From: Verrucomicrobiaceae bacterium
GTDB lineage: Bacteria > Verrucomicrobiota > Verrucomicrobiia > Verrucomicrobiales > Verrucomicrobiaceae
DNA: 55,450 nt
NCBI GenBank assembly: GCA_019694165.1
Contig: JAIBCL010000042.1
Coordinates: forward strand, 1 to 55,450
Reading direction: 5' to 3'
Below, piece by piece: positions 49,101-55,450 of this stretch. How positions within the stretch are numbered: the stretch's first letter is position 1; each line of letters starts with the position of its first letter. The notes beneath the pieces were generated by a model, which ran no database searches, was not told the DNA's origin, and saw only the letters and a list, made by a program, of their open reading frames with translations. Both the position numbers and the translations under genes were made by a program.

Positions 49101-50842
49101 ACAATGACGATGACGCGGCGAACTCTCGCGAAGCCGCATTGCGCAATCACTTGATGGTTCGCCGCAATTATGAAGCCCTTGTTTCCGGCGATGGCGCGTG
49201 CGCTGGTTGCGGCGAGAAGAGCATCCTCCGCGCCGTGGCCACAGTCACCGAGGCGCACATGCGCCCGCTTTATCACAAGAAGGCCGACCGCCTCCGCAAG
49301 AAGGCCGACGAACTCGAAAAGGATGGCGTTGCGCGTCTCGCCTCGATGAAGTCGAGCGACGAAGCCAAGTATCAAATCCTCCGCAAGACGTATGCCCACG
49401 TCGTCATGGGCCTCGGCGGTGAAAACGACAAGGACACCGCCGCGCGAATCGCCGCATACGAAGAAAAGAACGGCGCGATCAGCGATGCGCTCATCGCCGG
49501 CGGCCTCGCTGCGGTGCTGCGGCAGGATGCTTTCAATCATCGCGAGCTACAGGCCGTCGATGGCCGCCGTGCGAATGGCATGTCCGTGATGATGATGGGT
49601 GCGAGCACCGGTTGCAACACGGTCTATGGCTCCACGCCTCCCGGCAATCCGCATCCGTATCCGTGGATGAATTCACTCTTCCAGGATGGCTCCACCATTT
49701 CCTGGCTCATGGCCGAGAGCGTGATCCTCAATCACTCCCGCCGCTCCGTCGTGCCCGAGCGCCTCGCGGATGCGCTCCTCGATGACGGCGCGCGCACACT
49801 CACCGAATCCGACTACTTTACGCTCACGCACCTCGAAGACGCCCACATGACCGAGCAGGAGATCAAAGAGCTGCCTAAGGTCTGGTGCATCGGCGGCGAT
49901 GGCGCTTTGGGTGACATCGGCTTCCAGAACGTCTCCAAGGTCGTGCTGCAAAACCGTCCAAACGTGAAGATCCTCATGCTCGACACACAGGTGTATTCCA
50001 ACACCGGCGGCCAGAACTCCGACTCCTCCACGATGCTCGGCGGATACGACATGAACCAGTTCGGCGTCGCCTCGCAGGGCAAGCTCATCGAAAAGAAGAA
50101 CGTGTCCGAAGCCTTCACCAGCGGCCACGGCTCGCCGTATGTCGCGCAGGTCAGCATCGCGAACGCGGCAAAGCTTTACAAAGCCATGCTCGACGGCCTC
50201 GAGTACCGCGGCACCGCCTTCTATCAGTGCTACACGAGCTGCCAGCCCGAGCACGCCGTCGGCGACAACATGAGCGCCGATCAAGCCAAGCTCGCGCGTG
50301 ATTCACGCGGCATGCCCGAGTTCATCTTCAATCCGCGCAAAGGCGAGACCGCGCAGGAAGCCTTCGATCTCAAAGGCAATCCCACGCTCGAGCGCGACTG
50401 GTGGCGCACGAAGTTCGCCAGCAACGGCGAAGAGTACAACTACACCGTCGCCCACTGGGCGCTCACCGAAGGCCGTTTCCGCAAGCACGTCAAAGCCGTC
50501 AGCGACGAAGACGCCGCCAAGCTCGTTCCCCTCGACAACCAGCTCCTGCTCATCACCCAGGACGACCTCACCCACCGCCGCGTCTTCGATCCCGCCCATC
50601 GCAGTCACGTCCCGAACTTCGGCTGCGTCATCAAGTCCGAGATCAACGGCAAAGTGAAACACTTCGCCATCAGCCGCCAGGCCGTCCTCTTCTGCGTCGA
50701 GCGCCGCAAAGCCTGGCGCATGTTGCAGAGCAAAGCCGGCATCGTGAACAAGGACTACCTCGCGCAGAAAGACCTGCTTGCGAAGGTGGACAAAGGCGAG
50801 GTGAGCGCGGTGGACGTGCTGGCGAAGGGCGCGGAGTCGTAG
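46166..50842 (+). CDS. nifJ: Pyruvate:ferredoxin (flavodoxin) oxidoreductase, long form
   Basis: 1,558 residues from the ATG at 46166, against about 1,170-1,200 for typical PFOR. Domain order is standard: N-terminal alpha domain (GGIFYPITPSTEGGELYQQS), domain II with GMAGDNPLARD, gamma domain (IGGWGMITTGKNLGELIGEF), two ferredoxin clusters and the thiamine diphosphate domain. Cluster ligands: Cys797/800/803/807 (CTQCMECITACPD) and Cys929/932/935/939 (CKGCGECVQVC). CAGCGE at 1012-1015 begins the third-cluster ligands. GGDGALGDIGFQNV and YSNTGGQNSD bind the cofactor. It would oxidise pyruvate to acetyl-CoA with ferredoxin or flavodoxin as acceptor. Additions of lysine/glutamate-rich sequence occur between the two ferredoxin motifs and after the CAGCGE region. 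Confidence 0.93.
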   Translation: MSDRTLKKPKFPGIPVTCNGNQLVAQHVETRITEGGIFYPITPSTEGGELYQQSYAQGELNVWGQQKIAIETEGEHAAQGGATAFAVTGRRAVNFTSGQGIVYAMEQYYHAPGKLSTMVLEVGARALTKHALNVHCGHDDFYAALDTGWTMLMAKDAQQAADQAVILRKCNELALNPGMNIQDGMLTTHSERMYRRPESELLREYLGAVDDMIDCPTDAQKELFGPKRRRVPAMMDLKNAILLGPVQNQEHHMNGVIARRNNFNEHILPILEKCYAEFGELTGRHYGFVSEYRCDDADTIFVSLGCAAENIEAACDYLREQRGAKVGSLHINVIRPFPEAAIINALRGKKNIIVIERTDEGMAGDNPLARDIRTAFGKAHEVTKFGGALPALKPEETPRIFRGSYGMGSRDFRPEHTIGAYEFAIGQSKRKDGKGAADGETYFTLGIDHPYSVISKATPSLLPDGAIAVRFHSIGGWGMITTGKNLGELIGEFGTYLSEAKPEYDEDGRLKDKLFVMANPKYGSEKKGAPTNYYLTVAPDRIKVNCELNHVDVVLCCDPKAFTHTNPLEGVNKGGCLVWESGDPPETAWERIPTKYREFVKENGIRVFILPGFDIARKATNKPELQLRMQGNSFLGAFFRVSPFLKLYGISEDKFLESVEKQYQKKFGRFGEAVVASNMTVMKEGFSRVVEIKYGKAEDADRSSMRNPLLPPVEAPALIATAGCGSVTTGLAMPETQPARAPVQTLAKFNSEFRAGLGYHQPAGAFASVGVIAAGSGATQSKYVARRETPVYIAENCTQCMECITACPDTALPNTAQEVGTVLRTAAMHYVKDTGERKKLLVELKGVEDRARTKMNEAVKAKEKAPFKDIVRFEVAALEGIGEEAKAQFTGIIDKLPLSYSNVVAIYRSVEQKKPGEGGLFSIFVSDLCKGCGECVQVCGDHDALRMTQETEDLNASLTTAQVFSRLLPDTPQKYLGLYNDDDAANSREAALRNHLMVRRNYEALVSGDGACAGCGEKSILRAVATVTEAHMRPLYHKKADRLRKKADELEKDGVARLASMKSSDEAKYQILRKTYAHVVMGLGGENDKDTAARIAAYEEKNGAISDALIAGGLAAVLRQDAFNHRELQAVDGRRANGMSVMMMGASTGCNTVYGSTPPGNPHPYPWMNSLFQDGSTISWLMAESVILNHSRRSVVPERLADALLDDGARTLTESDYFTLTHLEDAHMTEQEIKELPKVWCIGGDGALGDIGFQNVSKVVLQNRPNVKILMLDTQVYSNTGGQNSDSSTMLGGYDMNQFGVASQGKLIEKKNVSEAFTSGHGSPYVAQVSIANAAKLYKAMLDGLEYRGTAFYQCYTSCQPEHAVGDNMSADQAKLARDSRGMPEFIFNPRKGETAQEAFDLKGNPTLERDWWRTKFASNGEEYNYTVAHWALTEGRFRKHVKAVSDEDAAKLVPLDNQLLLITQDDLTHRRVFDPAHRSHVPNFGCVIKSEINGKVKHFAISRQAVLFCVERRKAWRMLQSKAGIVNKDYLAQKDLLAKVDKGEVSAVDVLAKGAES

Positions 50843-51163
50843 AACGCTCGTGTTGGCTGCCGCCAAGATTTTCAGGGAAGCGGGCGTTGCGGCACCAGCG
50901 TGGTTGTGTTGGCTGCGCCAAAGTTCGGCGCGGGCCGCGCCGAACAACAGCCGGCCCGGCTGTGCTCCTGTTGCGGCGGCGCGCAGCGCCGCGCGGGCGG
51001 TCGATACCGCAAAGCGCATCCGCGTCAACTTATAGGGAGGCGCTGAGGAGCAAGCGCGATCAGCTAAACCTAGTTGCTAGGAGGAGAACGCTCCGGAGTA
51101 TTTTTGTCTGGCAGATGACATGAACTTTTGATATACGGGTTGGAATCAAGCAGATCTCCGTGA
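50843..51163. other. Intergenic region with a hairpin cluster, upstream of the SIR2 gene
   Basis: No gene. The left half holds five short hairpins (see the repeat at 50853-50992). Further right, CCTAG-TTG-CTAGG (51069-51081) is another short inverted repeat. The right end is AT-richer, but no clear promoter or Shine-Dalgarno precedes the ATG at 51164. Confidence 0.6.
50853..50992. repeat. Cluster of five short perfect hairpins
   Basis: In order: TTGGC-TGCC-GCCAA (50853-50866), TTGGC-TGC-GCCAA (50909-50921), GTTCGGCGCG-GGC-CGCGCCGAAC (50923-50945), ACAGCCG-GCC-CGGCTGT (50947-50963) and GCGGCGC-GCA-GCGCCGC (50976-50992). The stems are 5 to 10 bp and four loops are three nucleotides. The first two also share the flank GTGTTGGCTG. 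REP-like palindromes or a structured RNA are possible; none ends in a U-tract. Confidence 0.7.
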
Positions 51164-54100
51164 ATGAGCGATCAAGGTACATGTACACCGCTGCTGCCTC
51201 ACCAGCTTGCAGAGGAGATTGCAAAAGACTTTGACCAAGGAGTTGGCATGGTGCCCCTCACCGGAGCTGGTCTCTCCGTGCCGTCCGGGATTCCTGATGG
51301 GAGCGAACTCCGGTGCTATCTACAGCTCTGTGTGGGAATGGCGGTGGGTATCGATGGCAGAGACGACGGGGAAGGCCTGGTGAACTGGCGTCCCGGGACG
51401 CTGACATGGCCAATGAGGCGCGGGGACTGGGTGAAGTGCTCCCGTAAAATACCAGAACAGCTCAAGGAGATCGCCTCATGGACAATTACCTGTCCGGCGG
51501 AATTGGAGGAAAGTGCTCGTGCCTTTCAGGATCTGTGCATCCAGGCGGCTGCGGCGCTAACGGACTGGCGGCTGGCCCTGCAGTTCATCTGCAGTGTGGA
51601 CGTGCAGGCGCTGAAGCGGCAAAAGCCATCAAAGTACGCGGCTTTTACTGATCAGCAACGTGGCTCCGGACTGATCAATCGGGTAAACGGCCTTCTCAAA
51701 GACCATGATTTTCGCTTCTCTTTATTCGAGGCGGATCCTCATCTGAGAGATTCCCTCTTCCGGCATATCACAGCGCATCATTCGCCCTCGATGGGACACC
51801 GGATGCTGGCTCACTTTGCCAATGTCCTGAGGATGAGGGTGGCGTTGACGCTGAACTTTGATGACCTGATGGAGCAGGCGATGCGGGAGATTCATCTGGA
51901 TCCCGCAGTCTTCGAAGTGCACCGGAACGCAGCGTTGCCTACGTGGAGCCATCTGGGAGATGACATTTCCTTGGTGAAACTGCACGGTGGACACTGGGGC
52001 CTGATGGCTGACATGCTGCTGGATCGTGTGCCAAGCGAGACGGACCGGCGACATTTCCGGAGCTATCTGGCGGGGGAAGACTGGCCCAGCGATCCGAAAA
52101 AGGATCGCGAGGAGGAAGACCATCTCCCGGCAAGGAACTGTCTGCTGGTGGCAGGCGTATCCGGTCGCGACAGGCGGGTGCGGCTTTTCATCAGCGATGC
52201 GTTGAGCCGGATCAGGGGGCTTAAGGTTTACTGGTGCTGCTACAGCCAGCGCGATGTAGATGACGTGTCTCACTATTTCTCGAAGTTTCTGAAGGAAAGT
52301 CACGGCACGTTCCGAACTGTGCGCTCGACAAATCTGGGACTGCTTTTCTGGGAGCTCTATTTGAAAGTGACCCGGGCTCCACCGCCCTCCGGTCTGGAAT
52401 TTCCCGTGAGCTGGCAAATGCCCATGCTGCCAACGCCCCAGCAAGCGTCGCTTGGGAAAGCGAAGCTGGCATTCCTCCGCAACTCGATATGTAAATGTCT
52501 CACCCGACAATTCGCTGGTTCCAAGGTTCAGATCCCGAGTGACTGGAATCGCATGCATCTTTTTGAGGCTTTTCACCGCATTAACGCGGAGTTCAACGCG
52601 CTGTGGATTGACGTCGAGGATCTTCTGGAACCGGAGGATTTGCTGCACCGGGTGCTCTCCGCAGTCGAGGCCCGTCTAGGTCTGTCTCATCGGTGTCCTC
52701 CGCCTGTGGTCGCTGCTGATGGTGGGGTCAAGTCTAGGCTATCCAAGACTTTCCGGGAGGAGTTGCATCTGCTCCTTGCCCGGAGTTCTAGAAGCTGGGT
52801 ACTGTTCGTAGACCAGTCCGGATCGGAAGGATATTCCGCTGCGCCGTTTCACCGGTTCCATCCACTTCCGAAAGGCCGCCCAGACAACCCGGATTTGTGG
52901 CCCCCCTCAAAAAAAGTGCGGCTCATGCAGGTTCTAAAACTGATGGCCCAAGTCGCGCCTGACATGCTGGTCGTCGTGCATGCGCGGACCAAGGAGACAC
53001 AGTTGGACTCCATATGCAAAGAAAGTATCAAGAATCTGTTTGCGAACAAAAATTTTGGAGTCCGTTCCGACGAGTTCAGGTTTCTGCGGGCACTGGCAAT
53101 CTTCCCAATGGTTCGACATCAGAGCGCACTGGTATCTCAGGCAATCAGCACGGGAGGGTATGCGCTCACGGGCTCCCCTTCGGAGTCAGCTCCAGTCACT
53201 TGGAAGGTCTCATGGGACAGGTCAGACGCCATCCTAGACGAATTTGCAAAAGGAAAATCACCCCTCGTCATTCGCATGCCTGGGGCGTTTTTGTGGATGC
53301 CCTCGACTCACCGGGACTATTTGAGGAAACAATTCAAATCAAAAGACCGGGATGATCCTTTGCTGCGGGCGGATCTACACCTTTCCTTCGCTGACTGGAA
53401 CATGACTTTTTTTCATGCCACGAGAGACCCGCTCGCGGCGTTTCATGCCATATACCATCGGTGTCAGACAGCCAAAATACTTCGCACATACCGGGGTGAA
53501 GACGAACTCCACCAGACACGGGCACGAGGTGCGTTGAACCAGGCGATTCACCATCTTAAGACTGCCGAGGCCGCAATCTTCGCACGGGGATATACATTGG
53601 ATGCGAAACGCACCCTCGACGGGCTGAACGAACAACTCCAGAAAATGCAGGAAGGTGCCGAGGCGCGCCGCTCAAATGACCGGGCCACTGACTCGCGCTT
53701 CCTTTTTTATGCGAGGACGGAGCTCGCGATGTTCAAAATTCGTCTGCTTCGAGATGCGGGAATGCCGAATCTGGTTCTGAAGGAATGCGACGCTCTTCAA
53801 AACTGTCTGAAAACTCCCTTGGAGGCATCCGGAGTCTCCAGCCGCATTGAACGCGCATTCCTCTTTCTAATGATCGAGAGAGCATCGGCTGCCGAGACGC
53901 TCCGAGAATATGAATCCGCTGAAAACTATCTGGCTGACGCAGCCCACAGAACGGGGTTTCTCAGAGACGGAGAATCCTGGGACAATGTCCTCGACCTAAA
54001 ATCACCCCAAGCCATCTGGGAAAGAGTTGACCGGTGGGTTAGCCAAAACCCCTCACGATCAAGTGCTGAGCCGGCGGAACTACGATTTGCCAGCCGCCGC

Positions 54101-55147
54101 GCGATGATCCGGGTATTGCGTCGTATGGCAGAAATTAATGTCCTCAGGGCTGAGGTTTGGGCAGCCAACCTGCTTCACGATGTGAAGGACAGAAGTACGG
54201 TCAACAAACTCGACAAGCTCGGCCAGGAACAGTTTCTCAGAAGGGCCAGCAATGCGTGGTTCGCTGCAGACACGGTATTTCGGCATCTTGATGACGTCGG
54301 ATGGACAGGAATGAGGGTGGAAAGGTCGCGCATCCACGGCCTCATCGCCGCAGTTCTGGCCCATAGGAAAGACCATGTGGGGGTCGAGAGAAGACTCAAT
54401 GAAGCTGTGCTGGCCGCTAAATCGCTCCCGGAAAGCGAGCAGGAACTAGCCTGGGCGGTGGTGGATCTGCGCCGGGTTTACACACGCCTGACACAGCTGC
54501 AGAACATCCCGCTCCTCCGGAGAACATACCGGACCACCCTGGGGCTTCCCTCGGGGGAGGACAATTCAGAGAACGACGGAGAGAGCGATCAAGACGCCAA
54601 TCAGTTGAGACTGGCAGACGCGCTGCTCGACGAAATTCGCATCATACTGGACCGCATCAGTTCCCGCCTTGCCAACGGACGAAAGACTCTCTGGTGGTGG
54701 TTGACCCTCGCCAGATTCCAAATGGTGTGGTATGAGCAGCGCGAATTGGTGCGTGCAATCAAGCGTCCCACTCCTTCATCGGACGGGGCGGATGATGCGG
54801 AAACCTTGTCGCGCAGAGACGCGGAACAGGCCCTTGAATTGCTCGGGCACGCACGCCGCCGGGTAGTCTCGGACTTCTACCAGTTTTCGCGTATCGCACA
54901 CACATGGCTGAACTTCTGCAGGCTCAGGAAGTCCCGGTTAGTCTTTGATGGAACCCATCTGGATCGTGAAATGGAATTGGAGAAAAAACGAACTTGTCGA
55001 TTTCTATCGAACCGCAAGGGATCAAATGGGATCGATCAAAAAGTCGACGAGTATGTCGAACATGTCATCAAGGTCTTTGAGGATTGTATCTCCAAGGAAA
55101 CGCAGAAGGGTACGAAAAAAAGAACACGGAAGGTGGCAACTGCATGA
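51164..55147 (+). CDS. SIR2-domain protein with degenerate STAND-like middle and helical C-terminus (candidate defence protein)
   Basis: 1,327 residues. Residues 1-400 carry a SIR2-type NAD domain: LTGAGLSVPSGIP (32-44), TLNFDDL with Asn231, LVKLHGG with His274 and VAGVSGRDRRV (329-339). Residues 420-720 look like a STAND NTPase: FNALWIDVEDLL, LLHRVLSAVEARLGL, Walker-B-like WVLFVDQSG (545-553) and a late LRALAIFPMVRHQSAL winged-helix-like segment. At the P-loop position (about 458-466) the sequence reads PSDWNRMHL, with no GxxxxGK[ST]. Residues 770-1290 are long amphipathic helices, probably TPR-like. SIR2-STAND proteins such as Avs5 are anti-phage systems that deplete NAD after sensing a phage protein. 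Sampled lines are near 50% GC against about 63% for the PFOR gene, hinting at acquisition. Confidence 0.85.
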   Translation: MSDQGTCTPLLPHQLAEEIAKDFDQGVGMVPLTGAGLSVPSGIPDGSELRCYLQLCVGMAVGIDGRDDGEGLVNWRPGTLTWPMRRGDWVKCSRKIPEQLKEIASWTITCPAELEESARAFQDLCIQAAAALTDWRLALQFICSVDVQALKRQKPSKYAAFTDQQRGSGLINRVNGLLKDHDFRFSLFEADPHLRDSLFRHITAHHSPSMGHRMLAHFANVLRMRVALTLNFDDLMEQAMREIHLDPAVFEVHRNAALPTWSHLGDDISLVKLHGGHWGLMADMLLDRVPSETDRRHFRSYLAGEDWPSDPKKDREEEDHLPARNCLLVAGVSGRDRRVRLFISDALSRIRGLKVYWCCYSQRDVDDVSHYFSKFLKESHGTFRTVRSTNLGLLFWELYLKVTRAPPPSGLEFPVSWQMPMLPTPQQASLGKAKLAFLRNSICKCLTRQFAGSKVQIPSDWNRMHLFEAFHRINAEFNALWIDVEDLLEPEDLLHRVLSAVEARLGLSHRCPPPVVAADGGVKSRLSKTFREELHLLLARSSRSWVLFVDQSGSEGYSAAPFHRFHPLPKGRPDNPDLWPPSKKVRLMQVLKLMAQVAPDMLVVVHARTKETQLDSICKESIKNLFANKNFGVRSDEFRFLRALAIFPMVRHQSALVSQAISTGGYALTGSPSESAPVTWKVSWDRSDAILDEFAKGKSPLVIRMPGAFLWMPSTHRDYLRKQFKSKDRDDPLLRADLHLSFADWNMTFFHATRDPLAAFHAIYHRCQTAKILRTYRGEDELHQTRARGALNQAIHHLKTAEAAIFARGYTLDAKRTLDGLNEQLQKMQEGAEARRSNDRATDSRFLFYARTELAMFKIRLLRDAGMPNLVLKECDALQNCLKTPLEASGVSSRIERAFLFLMIERASAAETLREYESAENYLADAAHRTGFLRDGESWDNVLDLKSPQAIWERVDRWVSQNPSRSSAEPAELRFASRRAMIRVLRRMAEINVLRAEVWAANLLHDVKDRSTVNKLDKLGQEQFLRRASNAWFAADTVFRHLDDVGWTGMRVERSRIHGLIAAVLAHRKDHVGVERRLNEAVLAAKSLPESEQELAWAVVDLRRVYTRLTQLQNIPLLRRTYRTTLGLPSGEDNSENDGESDQDANQLRLADALLDEIRIILDRISSRLANGRKTLWWWLTLARFQMVWYEQRELVRAIKRPTPSSDGADDAETLSRRDAEQALELLGHARRRVVSDFYQFSRIAHTWLNFCRLRKSRLVFDGTHLDREMELEKKRTCRFLSNRKGSNGIDQKVDEYVEHVIKVFEDCISKETQKGTKKRTRKVATA

Positions 55148-55193
55148 GGCGAGCACGAGTGATCGTCGTCAACGAGATAAGATACGGTTTTCG

Positions 55194-55422
55194 TCACCGC
55201 GAGCCGTGAAATGGGCCGGTGCTCGGCTTGAAGTACTTCTGCATCTCCTTCGGTAACAAATCGGCCACAGGCACCCCGAGTACCCGGGCGATCTCAGGCA
55301 ATTCGAAACCTCCACGAAACTCGGTAAGCGACACGGAAACGACCGTGCAAAAGGCGTTGCCGGATGAGTTTGAGTGCTACGCGGCTTTGCGTCGAGTGCT
55401 CGTAGTCTGCACCTGTGCCCAT
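55194..55422 (-). pseudogene. Possible broken small regulator gene (HTH-like end)
   Basis: Two overlapping frames look like parts of one reading frame. An ATG at 55422 opens a 42-codon ORF ending at 55294 (MGTGADYEHSTQSRVALKLI). A second frame ending at 55194 reads FRGGFELPEIARVLGVPVAD followed by LLPKEMQKYF, which resembles the end of an XRE helix-turn-helix domain. A frameshift between them would explain the arrangement. Low certainty, given the short length. Confidence 0.25.
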
Positions 55423-55450
55423 GCGTCGGGAGTGATGTCCTTGATCTGCC
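55377..55450 (-). CDS. 3' end of a minus-strand gene cut by the window edge
   Basis: An open frame enters from the right edge and reads QIKDITPDAWAQVQTTSTRR then KAA before the TAG at 55379-55377. The end overlaps the start of the next small ORF at 55422, as adjacent genes in an operon often do. No family recognised. Confidence 0.3.
   Translation of the reverse strand, partial: QIKDITPDAWAQVQTTSTRRKAA

Noticed and set aside
51722..52648. Minus-strand ORF of 308 codons under the SIR2 gene
   Set aside because: Antisense to the SIR2 motifs; no recognisable domain and no start signal.
1..55450. CRISPR arrays, tRNA or rRNA genes, intact insertion sequences
   Set aside because: None recognised by eye. 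The repeats seen are protein-module repeats or short hairpins, not regularly spaced direct repeats with unique spacers.

Overview
The window looks like chromosomal DNA of a free-living Verrucomicrobium-type bacterium (Prosthecobacter/Verrucomicrobiaceae-like); this placement is inference. It rests on high GC, two PEP-CTERM proteins, a sulfatase, a very long pyruvate:ferredoxin oxidoreductase, a MoxR/DUF58/Bat operon, and secreted proteins rich in SdrD-B-like and GEVED modules. Most starts I inspected lack a clear Shine-Dalgarno sequence.

Region 1 (1-24.7 kb, minus strand) is dominated by one open reading frame. It starts at 23992 and is still open at base 1, giving at least 7,997 codons. It encodes a secreted giant mosaic protein: signal peptide, jelly-roll-like domain, twelve GEVED modules, twelve SdrD-B-like modules (the last five full ones in tandem with a sixth cut by the edge), several beta-propeller-like blocks including a delta-60 type, a CUB-like domain and an Ig-like domain. 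A small PEP-CTERM protein gene lies 22 bp upstream and probably shares its transcript. An AT-rich promoter candidate with a perfect inverted repeat precedes the pair.

Region 2 (24.8-34.7 kb) is mixed housekeeping. After an apparently gene-poor 0.8 kb stretch come a MEKHLA-domain protein, a lipoprotein polysaccharide deacetylase, a beta-carbonic anhydrase and a secreted protein, all on minus. On plus follow a PotA-type ABC ATPase, an alpha/beta hydrolase, a YqeY-like protein and IspD. Then on minus come VanZ, a BrnT/BrnA toxin-antitoxin pair and glyoxalase I.

Region 3 (34.7-39.7 kb, minus) is a moxR - DUF58 - DUF4381 - VWA (BatA-like) operon. A Zeta-toxin-like kinase and a small basic partner sit between moxR and the DUF58 gene. 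Region 4 (39.8-45.9 kb) has two methyltransferases, two secreted or lipoprotein genes, an arylsulfatase-type enzyme and a second PEP-CTERM protein ending at a good terminator.

Region 5 (46-55.45 kb, plus) carries the 1,558-residue PFOR. A cluster of five short perfect hairpins follows, then a 1,327-residue protein with an N-terminal SIR2 domain, a STAND-like middle whose P-loop is not recognisable, and an alpha-helical, probably TPR-like C-terminus. This is a candidate anti-phage defence protein on lower-GC DNA. Fragments of further minus-strand genes lie at the right edge. No tRNA, rRNA, CRISPR array or intact insertion sequence was recognised.
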